Source: Candidatus Villigracilis proximus (GTDB lineage: Bacteria; Chloroflexota; Anaerolineae; Anaerolineales; Villigracilaceae). Taken from it: a DNA stretch of 64,000 bases. Position numbers and translations under genes: made by a program. Location: contig JADKBB010000001.1 of NCBI GenBank assembly GCA_016715195.1, positions 220,839 to 284,838 on the forward strand, written 5' to 3'. Below, piece after piece: positions 25,255 to 34,545 of the stretch. The notes under the pieces are model-generated. The model was not told the origin of the DNA and searched no databases. It saw only the letters and a program-made list of their open reading frames with translations. Position 1 is the first letter of the stretch; each line of letters starts with the position of its first letter.

Positions 25255-28200
25255 ATGCAATCTCTTTTAGAAAACATCCGCGCACTTCCCCCGTATCAGC
25301 AATTGCTGACTCAACTTCAGGCTGGAAAAAATATTCCCGGCCTGGCGCGAAGCGTGCCGCGTGCCGCGAGGCTGCCTATCCTTGCCTCCCTATATGCAGA
25401 CTTGAATCTTCCAATCTTGCTCATCACAGACCGCGCTGACCATGCACTATCTTTATTTGACGAACTGGGATTTTGGGTCAAGTCTTCAAGATATCTGTTT
25501 GCTGAACCGAATCCGCTTTTTTATGAGGAAGCGGCATGGGGAGTTTCAACCCGGCGTGACCGTCTGCAAGTGTTGACGGCGCTCTCGGCCTATCATTTAC
25601 CGTTCGCGAAGAAACCTGAGTTCCCGCCGATCATTGTCACCTCGGCGCGTTCGTTGATGACGCGTACTTTGCCGCGCCGTGATTTTCTCAAAGCGTGCAA
25701 AAAAATATCAGCAGGCCAGACCATTCAACCCGATGTATTGATCCGTGAGTGGGCGAGGATCGGCTACCAGCGTGTTAACACTGTTTTGGAGCCGGGTCAA
25801 TTCTCACACCGCGGAGGTCTATTGGATGTCTGGCCTTCGATCGAAGCGAATCCTGTTCGTCTTGATTTCTTTGGCGATGAAATTGAAACCATCCGCCAGT
25901 TTGATCCGGCCACACAAAGAACTGTTGAAAAACTTGAAACGATTCTCATCACGCCCGCGCGCGAATTTTTAGCAGAGACAGTTGATGCGCAATTGCAATA
26001 TTCTGAATTTCATATTCCATTGCTGCACCCCATGCCCGCATCTTTGCTGGATTATCTTCCGCAAAAATCATTGATGATCGTGGATGATCTGAGTCTCGTT
26101 GAAGCGATGGCAAATGAAGTGGAAGAACAGGCTGTAAAGTTTCGGCGCGAAAGTATTGACGAAGGCACGCTCGCAAAAGATTTTCCGATTCCATATCTTC
26201 CGTGGTCTGAGCTGCATGACAGCCTCGGCGGATTTGCTTCGCTTGAATTTGGACATTCGAGCGAGATCGCAAATAGTGAGCAGTTATTGAGTGATCAATT
26301 TACGCATGATGAAAGATTCGGCGGCAGGCTCAAACCTTTTATTGATTATCTTTCGCCGATCATTGAAAGAGGCGAACAGGTTTTTATTGTCTCGCGTCAG
26401 TCACAGCGTTTGCGCGAAATGTGGAATGAACATTATCCCGATTCCGATTTTCAAAATCTGGAATTCATAGAAGCCTCGCTCTCCGAAGGCTTCACCCTAA
26501 TTACCAATTACCAGTTACCGACTCACTTAATTACCGATTCCGAAATCTTCGGCTGGGAACGCCCGCAATCGCGCATTCGCCAAAAGCAAACAGCCGAGAC
26601 TCCTGAATCACTGTACGCGGATTTATTGGTTGGCGACTACGTTGTCCACGTGGATCACGGCATTGGACGCTTCGCGGGTCTGACTCAGCGACAGTTGGAC
26701 GGCCACGAAAGAGAGTATCTTGCTGTTGAATACGACAACGCAGACACGCTCTTCGTCCCCGTTCATCAAGCGGACAGACTCACGCGCTACGTTGGCGCAG
26801 ATGGCGGTAAGCCTTCGCTCGATCATCTCGGCGGACAAGCCTGGGGTGAAACAAAGGCGCGTGTAAAAGAAGCCGTGCAAAGAGTCGCTGAAGACTTGCT
26901 CGATTTATATGCACGTCGTCAGGTTGTGGAAGGATATTCATTCGCAGCAGATACACAATGGCAAAAAGAACTTGAAGATAGTTTTCCTTATGTAGAAACT
27001 GACGATCAGAAACGCGCCATCAACGATATCAAACGTGACATGGAACGCGCCCGTCCGATGGACCGTTTGCTGTGCGGTGACGTGGGCTATGGAAAAACAG
27101 AAGTTGCCTTACGCGCTGCATTCAAAGCTGTGATGAGCGGCAGGCAGGCGGCGATCCTCGTGCCAACGACTGTTCTGGCACAGCAGCATTTTGAGACCTT
27201 CTCACAAAGACTCGCCGCATTCCCGGTCAAAGTGGAGATGCTTTCACGCTTCCGCACGCCGCACGAGCAGACAGAAATCCTGCTGCAACTCGCACTCGGT
27301 GAAGTGGACATCATCATCGGTACACATCGTTTGATCTCAGCCGACGTGCAGTTTAAAGATTTGGGATTGGTTGTCATCGATGAAGAACAGCGTTTCGGTG
27401 TGACTCACAAGGAGCATCTCAAGAAACTCCGCACCGAAGTGGATGTGTTAACTCTGACCGCCACTCCTATTCCGCGCACGTTATACATGGCGCTGACAGG
27501 GGTGCGCGATATTTCCAATTTAAATACGCCGCCCGAAGAACGCCTGCCAATTGTGACTCACGTTGGCCCATATTCTCCGCGTCTCGTTCGTCAATCAATT
27601 TTGCGTGAACTCGAACGCGGCGGACAAATTTTCTTCGTCCATAATCGGGTTAACACAATTGATGCAATGAAAGCGCATCTCAATAAACTTGTACCCGAAG
27701 CACGCGTGGATATTGGTCACGGGCAAATGGCGGAAGGTCAACTGGCGAGTGTGATGCACCGTTTCAATATGGGCGAGATCGATATTTTGCTTTGCACGAC
27801 CATCATCGAATCTGGTTTGGATATCCCCAACGCCAACACGCTGATCGTGGACCGTGCCGATACCTTTGGGCTTGCCCAACTCTATCAACTGCGCGGACGT
27901 GTGGGGCGCGGCGCGATGCGTGCGTATGCGTATTTCTTCCGCCACAATAAAATGACTCCCACGCAGGATGGCCAGCAGAGACTCGAAGTCATCGCGGAAA
28001 ATACACAACTTGGCGCGGGCTATTCAATTGCCATGCGTGACCTTGAAATTCGCGGCGCTGGTGATCTGCTCGGCACCCGTCAGCATGGATTTATTCAATC
28101 GGTTGGTTTTCATCTTTATACGAGAATGCTTTCGGATGCGGTAAGAAGGTTGCGCCGGAGTGATGGCCAGAGGTCGAAGGCCGATGGTTTCGATGATTCT

Positions 28201-28665
28201 ACTTTCGGTCTTTCAGCTTTTAGTCTTCCGCTTAGTTTGCCGGTCAATGTGGATTTGCCGCTCGCGGTGGGAATCCCCAGCGAATATATTTCAGATCAGG
28301 ATCTGCGTCTGCGTTTGTATCGTCGTATTGCAGATCTGCGTGATGAGACCGAACTCGATGCGCTCGGTTCTGAATTCCGCGACCGGTTTGGGTTGATGCC
28401 TGAGATGCTGCAAAATTTGTTATATCAAATGCGGGTGAAACTCCGTGCTGAAAAAGCCGGATTGAATTCGGTTAACATGGAATCATCAGGGCAGATTCTG
28501 CTCAAGTACGCTGCACCCGCTGACGGGTCCGAAGCGATGCGTATGCCTGATCTGGGGAACGGCGTGAGAGGCGGCAAGTCCGCTTATTGGGTGACTGTCA
28601 CAAAAGAGGAAGTCTGGACAATAAAACTTTTGGATGTATTAGCCCGATTGGGTGATAGGGTGTAA
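25255..28665 (+). CDS. mfd: Transcription-repair coupling factor
   Basis: ATP-dependent translocase that removes stalled RNA polymerase and recruits UvrA (1136 residues). The order is UvrB-like N-terminus (GLARSVPRAARLPILASL, GGLLDVWPS), RNA-polymerase-interaction domain (VVHVDHGIGRFAGLTQR near residue 462), helicase motifs GDVGYGKTEVA (near 605), DEEQRFG (near 708), TLTATPIPRTL and QLRGRVGRGAMRAYAYF, then the C-terminal TRCF domain. ATG at 25255 follows the repeat element; the frame upstream is repeat sequence. Residues about 415-431 are encoded by ATTACCA-type heptamer repeats, an in-frame intrusion of a spacer-type repeat. The frame is otherwise intact. Confidence 0.96.
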   Translation: MQSLLENIRALPPYQQLLTQLQAGKNIPGLARSVPRAARLPILASLYADLNLPILLITDRADHALSLFDELGFWVKSSRYLFAEPNPLFYEEAAWGVSTRRDRLQVLTALSAYHLPFAKKPEFPPIIVTSARSLMTRTLPRRDFLKACKKISAGQTIQPDVLIREWARIGYQRVNTVLEPGQFSHRGGLLDVWPSIEANPVRLDFFGDEIETIRQFDPATQRTVEKLETILITPAREFLAETVDAQLQYSEFHIPLLHPMPASLLDYLPQKSLMIVDDLSLVEAMANEVEEQAVKFRRESIDEGTLAKDFPIPYLPWSELHDSLGGFASLEFGHSSEIANSEQLLSDQFTHDERFGGRLKPFIDYLSPIIERGEQVFIVSRQSQRLREMWNEHYPDSDFQNLEFIEASLSEGFTLITNYQLPTHLITDSEIFGWERPQSRIRQKQTAETPESLYADLLVGDYVVHVDHGIGRFAGLTQRQLDGHEREYLAVEYDNADTLFVPVHQADRLTRYVGADGGKPSLDHLGGQAWGETKARVKEAVQRVAEDLLDLYARRQVVEGYSFAADTQWQKELEDSFPYVETDDQKRAINDIKRDMERARPMDRLLCGDVGYGKTEVALRAAFKAVMSGRQAAILVPTTVLAQQHFETFSQRLAAFPVKVEMLSRFRTPHEQTEILLQLALGEVDIIIGTHRLISADVQFKDLGLVVIDEEQRFGVTHKEHLKKLRTEVDVLTLTATPIPRTLYMALTGVRDISNLNTPPEERLPIVTHVGPYSPRLVRQSILRELERGGQIFFVHNRVNTIDAMKAHLNKLVPEARVDIGHGQMAEGQLASVMHRFNMGEIDILLCTTIIESGLDIPNANTLIVDRADTFGLAQLYQLRGRVGRGAMRAYAYFFRHNKMTPTQDGQQRLEVIAENTQLGAGYSIAMRDLEIRGAGDLLGTRQHGFIQSVGFHLYTRMLSDAVRRLRRSDGQRSKADGFDDSTFGLSAFSLPLSLPVNVDLPLAVGIPSEYISDQDLRLRLYRRIADLRDETELDALGSEFRDRFGLMPEMLQNLLYQMRVKLRAEKAGLNSVNMESSGQILLKYAAPADGSEAMRMPDLGNGVRGGKSAYWVTVTKEEVWTIKLLDVLARLGDRV
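26497..26545. repeat. Heptamer repeats inside mfd
   Basis: ATTACCA ATTACCA GTTACCG units followed by AATTACCG lie in frame within mfd, encoding LITNYQLPTHLITD. The same heptamer builds the spacer repeat at 62641-62692. Confidence 0.65.
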
Positions 28666-28712
28666 ATATAAAACTGCGATAACATGCGATACTATTTTAA
28701 AAAAGGAGAATT

Positions 28713-29645
28713 ATGAAGAAGAGATTGTTATTCATGTTATTGGTTGTTGTTTTGCTGGCGGCTGCTTGTATGCCTTCACCGGAACAGATGAATCAGGATG
28801 TTGAAAAAATTGTTCAGGCTACTTTTCAAGCATTGACTGCGCAAGCCGTGCCGCCAACGCCTGCTGTGGAAGTTGTGACTATGGGGAGCATTTCAGGACA
28901 GGTGACTTCGGGTATCTCACATGTGGGTGTTTTTCAAGTAGGCACGGATACTTTTTATAAGCTTGAGTTAACCAATGGGGTTGAAAAATATCAGATCGAT
29001 AATATTCCTGCCGGCACATATTATGTACTGGCATTTACAAGCCCTGGTGGGGCTGCTGCGCCGTTTCCGCTCGCGTATTCGCAGTATGTTGTATGCGGGT
29101 TGACTGAAAATTGCACAGATCATGCGCTGGTTCCAGTAAATGTGACAGCGGGGCAGATTACAACCGATATTAATATTTTCGATAATTATGGACTGCCTGA
29201 CCGCAATCCTTATCTGGATAAATATTTTGGATACGATCAAAATAGCGGCACGGATGTTATTGCCACCTTTACACCCGCTGCCGGACAAACTGGAAGTATT
29301 TCGGGCACGCTTTCGTATCCTTCTGAAGGCATTCCGGCGCTGGCTGTGATTGCATTCGACTCTGGCGGCAACTCTACAGATTATTATTATGTGCTGACCC
29401 AGCAGGGAAATTCGACTTATCAAATTGATAATCTGCCCGCTGGAAATTATTATGTTGTATCGTATGTCATTGGCGGCGGACTTTCCGGCGGATATTCACA
29501 AGCCGTTCCCTGCGGACTTTCCGCCGAATGCGGCGATCACAGTTTGATCGCAGTTCCTGTGACAGGCGGACAGGTAACCACCGGAGTCAACCCTGGCGAC
29601 TGGTACGCTCCGCCAGATATATTCCCTGGTTATCCGCTTCCTTAA
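28713..29645 (+). CDS. Lipoprotein with two carboxypeptidase-regulatory-like repeats
   Basis: A 310-residue lipoprotein (MKKRLLFMLLVVVLLAAAC, lipobox LAAAC). It contains two homologous modules, near residues 52-155 and 190-300. Each runs GSISG..., YQIDN(I/L)PAG(T/N)YYV, YSQ-V-CGL-(E)-C-DH-L and V-VT-GQ-TT. The first half of each looks like a carboxypeptidase-regulatory/prealbumin-like beta fold. Each module has a conserved Cys pair (CGLTENC, CGLSAEC). Function is unknown; a surface carbohydrate- or protein-binding role is possible. AAGGAG precedes the start, and a strong terminator follows. Confidence 0.75.
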   Translation: MKKRLLFMLLVVVLLAAACMPSPEQMNQDVEKIVQATFQALTAQAVPPTPAVEVVTMGSISGQVTSGISHVGVFQVGTDTFYKLELTNGVEKYQIDNIPAGTYYVLAFTSPGGAAAPFPLAYSQYVVCGLTENCTDHALVPVNVTAGQITTDINIFDNYGLPDRNPYLDKYFGYDQNSGTDVIATFTPAAGQTGSISGTLSYPSEGIPALAVIAFDSGGNSTDYYYVLTQQGNSTYQIDNLPAGNYYVVSYVIGGGLSGGYSQAVPCGLSAECGDHSLIAVPVTGGQVTTGVNPGDWYAPPDIFPGYPLP

Positions 29646-29679
29646 TTAACTGTCAGTTGATTCTGTTTCAATACAAAAA

Positions 29680-29716
29680 TTCACCCCGACAATTTTTGGT
29701 CGGGGTGAATTTTTAT
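29680..29716 (+). terminator. Terminator of the two-repeat lipoprotein gene
   Basis: Stem TTCACCCCGAC / GTCGGGGTGAA with an eight-base loop, followed by TTTTTATTCTT. Confidence 0.9.
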
Positions 29717-30005
29717 TCTTAAGATTTTTTTCTGATTTTGCAAAACCATGCCGCCTGATTCATAGCTTTTCCAAGGTCGCTTGACGCGTCTTAATTTCTG
29801 CGGAATGCTTGGAACGCGAATTTTAAAAAATATTCGCGTCACACCTGCACTGGCGTGCGGCGCAAGTGTTCGCTTTTTCGCGAAATTCGCGTTCAGTTTT
29901 TTCGACTTTGCTACAGTCATGTCGCCTGATTTAATTTCTCTGGTCTTTCCCTCCCCTTTGGAGTAAAATAGAACACACGTTCCCCTAACCAACCACCAAA
30001 AAACT
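29717..30005. other. Spacer upstream of uvrB
   Basis: A 289-base spacer. No gene is supported; an open frame on the minus strand is only a shadow. It has AT-rich palindromic bits (CGCGAATTTCGCG read with one mismatch near 29878-29892) and two similar CATG(C/T)CGCCTGATT segments near 29749 and 29920. The uvrB promoter and SOS-type box lie at its right end. Confidence 0.5.
29964..29982 (+). promoter_or_regulatory. uvrB promoter -10 and LexA-type SOS box
   Basis: TAAAAT at 29964-29969 is followed by GAACACACGTTC at 29971-29982, an exact match to the GAAC-N4-GTTC form of LexA (DinR) boxes. It overlaps the probable start of transcription, 24 bases before the uvrB ATG. Confidence 0.75.
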
Positions 30006-32039
30006 ATGGACTTCAAACTTAACGCTCCTTTTATCCCCATGGGTGACCAACCCGAAGCCATCCGCGGACTTGTGCAAGGCGTCCGCGATGGCATGAAGAA
30101 TCAGGTTTTGCTGGGCGCCACCGGCACAGGCAAGACCTTCACGATCGCGTCTGTGATTCAGGAATTGCAAAAACCCGCGCTGATCATGGCGCATAACAAG
30201 ACTCTGGCGGCGCAGTTATATGCTGAGTTTAAAGAGTTCTTTCCTGAGAACGCGGTCTCTTATTTTGTTTCATATTATGACTACTATCAACCCGAAGCCT
30301 ATGTGCCAAGGCATGATCTTTTCATTGAGAAGGAAACCCAGATCAATGAAGAGATCGAGCGGATGCGCCTTGCGGCTACCACGTCCCTGATCTCACGGCG
30401 GGATGTGATCATCGTGGCTTCGGTCTCGTGTATTTATGGTTTGGGCTCGCCGGAGGAATTCGGCAATGGGACGGTGACGCTCAAGGTTGGAGAGATATAT
30501 CGCCGCAATGCTTTACTTCGCCAGTTGATTGAGAGTCAATATCAACGCAACGACATGGAATTAAAGCCGGGTACATTCCGCATTCGCGGCGACACATTGG
30601 AAATTATTCCGGCCTACGAAGACAAGCGAGGCTACCGTGTTACCTTCTTCGGTGATGAAGTAGAACGCATTATGGAATTCAATCGGGTCAGCGGTGAAAT
30701 CTATGAAGAGCCAAAGGAAGTTTCCATTTTTCCAGCGAAGCAATTCCTGACCAATGCTGACCGTTTGAAAGAATCAATTGTCAACATTGAAACCGAGCTT
30801 GAAGAACGTTTGAAATACTACAAAGATAACGGTAAATTTCTTGAAGCCCAGCGTATTGAACAGCGCACACGTTACGACCTTGAAATGTTGAAAGAAGTTG
30901 GCTATTGCTCCGGCATTGAGAATTATTCACGTCAACTGGATGGCCGCGCGCCCGGTTCACACCCGTGGACCATGATCGACTTTCTGCCGAGCGATTATTT
31001 GCTGATTCTGGATGAGAGTCACATGACTGTGCCGCAGATTCGCGGCATGTATAACGGTGACCGCGCCCGCAAGGAAACCCTTGTTGAGTACGGCTTCCGC
31101 CTGCCGTCTGCCATGGACAATCGTCCGCTTAAGTTTGAAGAGTTCGAGCAGGTGATGGGTTCGACGATCTATACCTCCGCGACACCGTCACATTATGAAA
31201 TGGAACATGCCGATCAGGTCGTTGAGCAGATCATCCGCCCGACGGGATTGGTGGATCCCGAGGTGGATGTGCGCCCAACCAAAGGCCAGGTGGATGATCT
31301 GGTCGGAGAGATCAGTCAGCGGGTGGAGAGACACGAGCGGGTTTTAGTCACAACTCTTACGAAGCGGATGTCAGAAGATCTGACCAAGTATCTGAAAGAG
31401 CTGGGAGTTAAAGTCCAGTATTTGCATTCGGAAGTGGAAACACTGGAACGTATTGCGATTCTGCGTGACTTGCGTTTGGGTACATTCGATGTTTTGGTTG
31501 GAATCAATCTTTTGCGTGAAGGCTTGGATCTGCCCGAAGTTTCCCTGGTCGCAATTTTGGATGCGGATAAGGAAGGTTTCCTGCGTTCAGATACGGCGTT
31601 GATCCAAACAATCGGACGCGCCGCACGTAATGTAAACGGGCGCGTCATTATGTATGCCGACCGTGTAACTGATTCAATGAAACGCGCGCTGGATGAAACC
31701 AACCGCCGCCGCGCCAAGCAGGTCAAGTACAACGAAGACAATGGAATTATGCCAATCAGTATTCATAAGGAAATCCATGAGCTAACTGAAATGATGAGCG
31801 CCAAAGCCATCGGCGAAGCCAAAGGACAATACAAAACGGCAGCGGATGGACTTCCGCGCGGCGAGCTGCGCAAGATCATTGCTGAAATTGAAGTTCACAT
31901 GAAGAATGCCGCGAAAAATCTTGAGTTTGAAAAAGCCGCCGCGTACCGTGATGAGTTGTATGATCTGAGAAATTTACTGGCTGAAGATGAAAGTTTGAAG
32001 CCGTGGGAACGCATTAAGTTATTGACTGGCGATGAATAA
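30006..32039 (+). CDS. uvrB: Excinuclease ABC subunit B
   Basis: Nucleotide-excision-repair damage-verification helicase (677 residues, full length). Walker A is GATGTGKTF (residues 37-45), the damage-probing beta-hairpin is YYDYYQPEAYVPRHD (near 90-105), DESHMTVPQ and VGINLLREGLDLPEVSLVAILDADKEGF are present, and the C-terminal UVR motif reads LEFEKAAAYRDELYDLR. No good Shine-Dalgarno sequence precedes the ATG. A LexA-type box upstream implies DNA-damage induction. With mfd it gives two excision-repair genes within 5 kb. Confidence 0.97.
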   Translation: MDFKLNAPFIPMGDQPEAIRGLVQGVRDGMKNQVLLGATGTGKTFTIASVIQELQKPALIMAHNKTLAAQLYAEFKEFFPENAVSYFVSYYDYYQPEAYVPRHDLFIEKETQINEEIERMRLAATTSLISRRDVIIVASVSCIYGLGSPEEFGNGTVTLKVGEIYRRNALLRQLIESQYQRNDMELKPGTFRIRGDTLEIIPAYEDKRGYRVTFFGDEVERIMEFNRVSGEIYEEPKEVSIFPAKQFLTNADRLKESIVNIETELEERLKYYKDNGKFLEAQRIEQRTRYDLEMLKEVGYCSGIENYSRQLDGRAPGSHPWTMIDFLPSDYLLILDESHMTVPQIRGMYNGDRARKETLVEYGFRLPSAMDNRPLKFEEFEQVMGSTIYTSATPSHYEMEHADQVVEQIIRPTGLVDPEVDVRPTKGQVDDLVGEISQRVERHERVLVTTLTKRMSEDLTKYLKELGVKVQYLHSEVETLERIAILRDLRLGTFDVLVGINLLREGLDLPEVSLVAILDADKEGFLRSDTALIQTIGRAARNVNGRVIMYADRVTDSMKRALDETNRRRAKQVKYNEDNGIMPISIHKEIHELTEMMSAKAIGEAKGQYKTAADGLPRGELRKIIAEIEVHMKNAAKNLEFEKAAAYRDELYDLRNLLAEDESLKPWERIKLLTGDE

Positions 32040-32061
32040 TGGTTTTACATAGTAGATAAAA

Positions 32062-32100
32062 AACAGGCCCCCGAAAATTTAAAGAGTTCGAGGGTCTGTT
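32062..32100 (+). terminator. uvrB terminator
   Basis: The stem AACAGGCCCCCGAA pairs with TTCGAGGGTCTGTT (one mismatch and one wobble), followed by TTATA. Confidence 0.7.
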
Positions 32101-32185
32101 TATAAATGCCACTGCTATTTTTTTTATCCCTCATGTATAATGGGCCAAATTATTCTTGTCTAGGTTCTTAAGTTAAGGAGTGAAT

Positions 32186-32758
32186 ATGACTGCGGATACG
32201 ATTGCTTGTCCATTTTGTGGTGAAACCATCAAGGCCAGCGCGAAGAAATGTCGTTTTTGCAACGAATTTTTGGGGACTGGATTAACTCGCGAGAGTGTAC
32301 TTGAAGAACATGAAACAGAAAAAGCGAAAATTCCTGAAAATGCTGCGCCGGCAGCACCTCCAGTAGAAGTTGCTGCACCTGTTGCAGCCCCAGCGGCGGA
32401 GACTCCGCAGCCTCCTGCTGAGGTTCCTGTGACTGAAGTCACCGTGACAACTCAGATAGTAACGGAAGCTGCTGCTGAACCGGCGGCTGTTTCCGCCAGC
32501 GCTCTCGCGGATATGTACAATAAAGTGGCGCAATTACCGGATTCCCCTGAGAAAACAAAATTAATTGAGACATTGAAAGTGCTTGAAAGCAAAGGTGAAG
32601 ATGCCGATGAAACAGAGGTGGAAGGGTTGATGCAGAATGTCGTGGAGGTTTTGCCGGATGCCGCAGAGATCGTAATCAGCACATTGATTAATCCTGCCAG
32701 CGGCGTGACCACCCTTGTCCAGAAAGTAGCCAGTAGGATTGCGAGCAACAAAAAATAG
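32186..32758 (+). CDS. Zinc-ribbon protein with Ala/Pro/Glu linker
   Basis: A 190-residue protein of unknown function. Residues 7-30 form a zinc ribbon with CPFCGETIKASAKKCRFC, two CxxC knuckles. A low-complexity Ala/Pro/Val/Glu segment (about 45-95) follows, then a charged helical region and a C-terminus ending QKVASRIASNKK. No membrane segment is seen. ATG at 32186 is preferred to GTG at 32180 because AAGGAG lies six bases upstream of it. It may be an adaptor, but nothing shows a partner. Confidence 0.7.
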   Translation: MTADTIACPFCGETIKASAKKCRFCNEFLGTGLTRESVLEEHETEKAKIPENAAPAAPPVEVAAPVAAPAAETPQPPAEVPVTEVTVTTQIVTEAAAEPAAVSASALADMYNKVAQLPDSPEKTKLIETLKVLESKGEDADETEVEGLMQNVVEVLPDAAEIVISTLINPASGVTTLVQKVASRIASNKK

Positions 32759-32800
32759 AATTTGAAGATGTGTTCATGAAAATACCGGGGCAAAATACAT

Positions 32801-32840
32801 AAAACGCTGATGTCGCTTGTTATGGCGATATCAGCGTTTT
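32801..32840 (+). terminator. Terminator of the zinc-ribbon gene
   Basis: AAAACGCTGATGTCGC pairs with GCGATATCAGCGTTTT (one mismatch); T-rich sequence follows. Confidence 0.8.
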
Positions 32841-32950
32841 ATATTTCTTCTTAGTTTGTGTACCACTTTCTAAATTCAGGGGAATTGTGCCGGATAACCT
32901 TATCGTACTCTTTGAGTTTTCTTTATGAAATCTTTACAGTGCAGTTGTAT

Positions 32951-33002
32951 CCTTTTATATGCGGCAGGACAAATCCTCGATTTGCCCGCCGCATATAAAA
33001 GG
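32951..33002 (+). promoter_or_regulatory. Long 5'-leader hairpin covering a Shine-Dalgarno sequence
   Basis: The arms CCTTTTATATGCGGC (32951-32965) and GCCGCATATAAAAGG (32988-33002) are perfectly complementary, and the interior (GGACAAATC / GATTTGCCC) also pairs. The right arm contains the AAAAGG part of the AAAAGGAG ribosome-binding site of the gene at 33012. There is no T-run, so translational control fits better than termination. Confidence 0.7.
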
Positions 33003-33011
33003 AGATATAAA

Positions 33012-33482
33012 ATGAAAAAAACAATTTTGATCATTGCCGTATTGGTTTTAGCCCTTGGCGTACTTGGTGTTGGCGTAGTTTTTGCCCAGGATGGCACACC
33101 CCCATATAGCGGACATGGTCCCATGATGCAAAATGGCGGGACAGGCGTTATGCATACTTTTATGACCATAGAATTTGCAAAGCAACTTAACTTGAATGTG
33201 AATGACGTCAACACACAGATTGCGGCTGGTGAAACGATGTACGACATCGCGCTATCTGCCGGCGTCACCGCTGAAGAATTTCCCGCGATCATGACCGCAG
33301 TCCGCACGAACGCTTTGGATGCGGCGGTGAAGGCCAATGTCATCACACAGGCACAAGCTGATTTAATGACATCCCGCGGATTTGGTCAGGGCAGTATGGG
33401 AACTGGTGATTGCACTGGTACAGGCACAGGCATGCAAGGACAAGGTGGGCACGGCCAGAGACACAATCAGGTCAATCCGTAA
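33012..33482 (+). CDS. Exported Met/Gly-rich small protein
   Basis: A 156-residue exported protein of unknown function. A Sec signal peptide (MKKTILIIAVLVLALGVLGVGVVFA) is followed by QDGTPPYSGHGPMMQNGGTG. The middle helical part (FAKQLNLNVNDVNTQIAAGETMYDIALSAGVTAEEF ... NVITQAQADLM) resembles small secreted proteins of the DUF2680 type. The tail is rich in Gly, Met, His and Thr, possibly metal-binding. ATG at 33012 is chosen because of AAAAGGAG and the signal peptide. The preceding leader hairpin suggests post-transcriptional control. Confidence 0.75.
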   Translation: MKKTILIIAVLVLALGVLGVGVVFAQDGTPPYSGHGPMMQNGGTGVMHTFMTIEFAKQLNLNVNDVNTQIAAGETMYDIALSAGVTAEEFPAIMTAVRTNALDAAVKANVITQAQADLMTSRGFGQGSMGTGDCTGTGTGMQGQGGHGQRHNQVNP

Positions 33483-33490
33483 AAAATAAA

Positions 33491-33534
33491 ATCAAAAAGT
33501 GTCGAGACTCGAAATGAGTCCCGACACTTTTTGA
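33491..33534 (+). terminator. Terminator of the exported Met/Gly-rich protein gene
   Basis: Near-perfect stem ATCAAAAAGTGTCG-GACTC / GAGTC-CGACACTTTTTGAT with loop GAAAT; symmetrical, so it may work both ways. Confidence 0.85.
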
Positions 33535-33588
33535 TTTAAAAAAATAAGGATTGAGCAGTAAAATGTACTGCTCAATCTGGAGGTTGAC

Positions 33589-34533
33589 ATGCGAAAAAAT
33601 ATAAAATGGATTATTCCGCTTATTCTTGTGATCGTGATTGCAGGAACATATCTGTGGCCTGTGCCGCGTATGCCGTTTGAAGAAATATATGCAAAAGTGG
33701 ATTCTGCTCAATCGCAATCGCTGCAATCTTTCCGCATTACGCATCCCGCGCAGACACTCGAAGTCAACGGCGTGGAATGGGAGTATGTCTCATTTGGTGA
33801 AGGAAAGGAAACAATCTTATTTTTGCACGGCATGACCGGCGCGTATGATATCTGGTGGAATCAAATGGAAGCCTTGCAGGGTTCCTATCGTGTGATCTCA
33901 GTCACATATCCGGCAGTGGATTCGTTGCGGGAGATGAGTGATGGTGTCTTTGCAATTCTGGATGCCGAAGGCGTGGAGCAGACTCATATCGTGGGGACTT
34001 CTCTGGGCGGCTACCTGACTCAATACATTGTCGCGAATCATTCTGACCGGGTGCTGAGTGCTGTTTTCTCGAACACGTTCGCCCCGAATGATTTGATCGC
34101 CGAGAAGAATAAATCCATTGGCGCGGCGCTGCCTTTTCTGCCAGAGTGGCTGGTGATTGATGTGCTGCGCGGAAGTTTTTCCGCGAGTGTGTATCCTGCA
34201 TCCGGCAACGACGAATTAACTTTGGCTTTCCTGAATGAGATCAGTTATGGAAGAATGCGAAAGGCACAAGTGGTGGGACGTTTTCATGGTGTGGTTGAAA
34301 AATTCACAGCGCCCGATCTGACTTCTCTGAACATCCCCGTTATGATCATCGAAGCGGATAATGACCCGCTGGTTGAGTTTGTTCTGCGTGAGCAACTTAA
34401 GGAAACATATCCCACCGCCGAAGTATGGACTCTTTCAGGTGTGGGACATTTCCCATATTTAAATCATAGCGATGTTTATACTAAAATCATAAAAACTTTT
34501 ATCGGCAATCTGGTCATTATTGCACCCCAGTAA
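33589..34533 (+). CDS. Membrane-anchored alpha/beta hydrolase
   Basis: A 314-residue serine hydrolase. The first 25 residues (NIKWIIPLILVIVIAGTYLW) form an N-terminal anchor or uncleaved signal. The oxyanion region is LFLHGMTGAYDIWW, the nucleophile elbow GTSLGGYLT (GxSxG), the acid probably Asp in IEADNDPLVE, and the His in GVGHFPYLNH. So the catalytic triad is complete. Substrate is unknown. It converges on the CDF gene, with the stops 12 bases apart. Confidence 0.85.
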   Translation: MRKNIKWIIPLILVIVIAGTYLWPVPRMPFEEIYAKVDSAQSQSLQSFRITHPAQTLEVNGVEWEYVSFGEGKETILFLHGMTGAYDIWWNQMEALQGSYRVISVTYPAVDSLREMSDGVFAILDAEGVEQTHIVGTSLGGYLTQYIVANHSDRVLSAVFSNTFAPNDLIAEKNKSIGAALPFLPEWLVIDVLRGSFSASVYPASGNDELTLAFLNEISYGRMRKAQVVGRFHGVVEKFTAPDLTSLNIPVMIIEADNDPLVEFVLREQLKETYPTAEVWTLSGVGHFPYLNHSDVYTKIIKTFIGNLVIIAPQ

Positions 34534-34545
34534 CCAGCAACGGAT

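Noticed and set aside
29681..30094. A 137-codon minus-strand open frame across the uvrB promoter
   Set aside because: It overlaps the lipoprotein terminator, the LexA-type box and the uvrB start, and has no motif or start signal.
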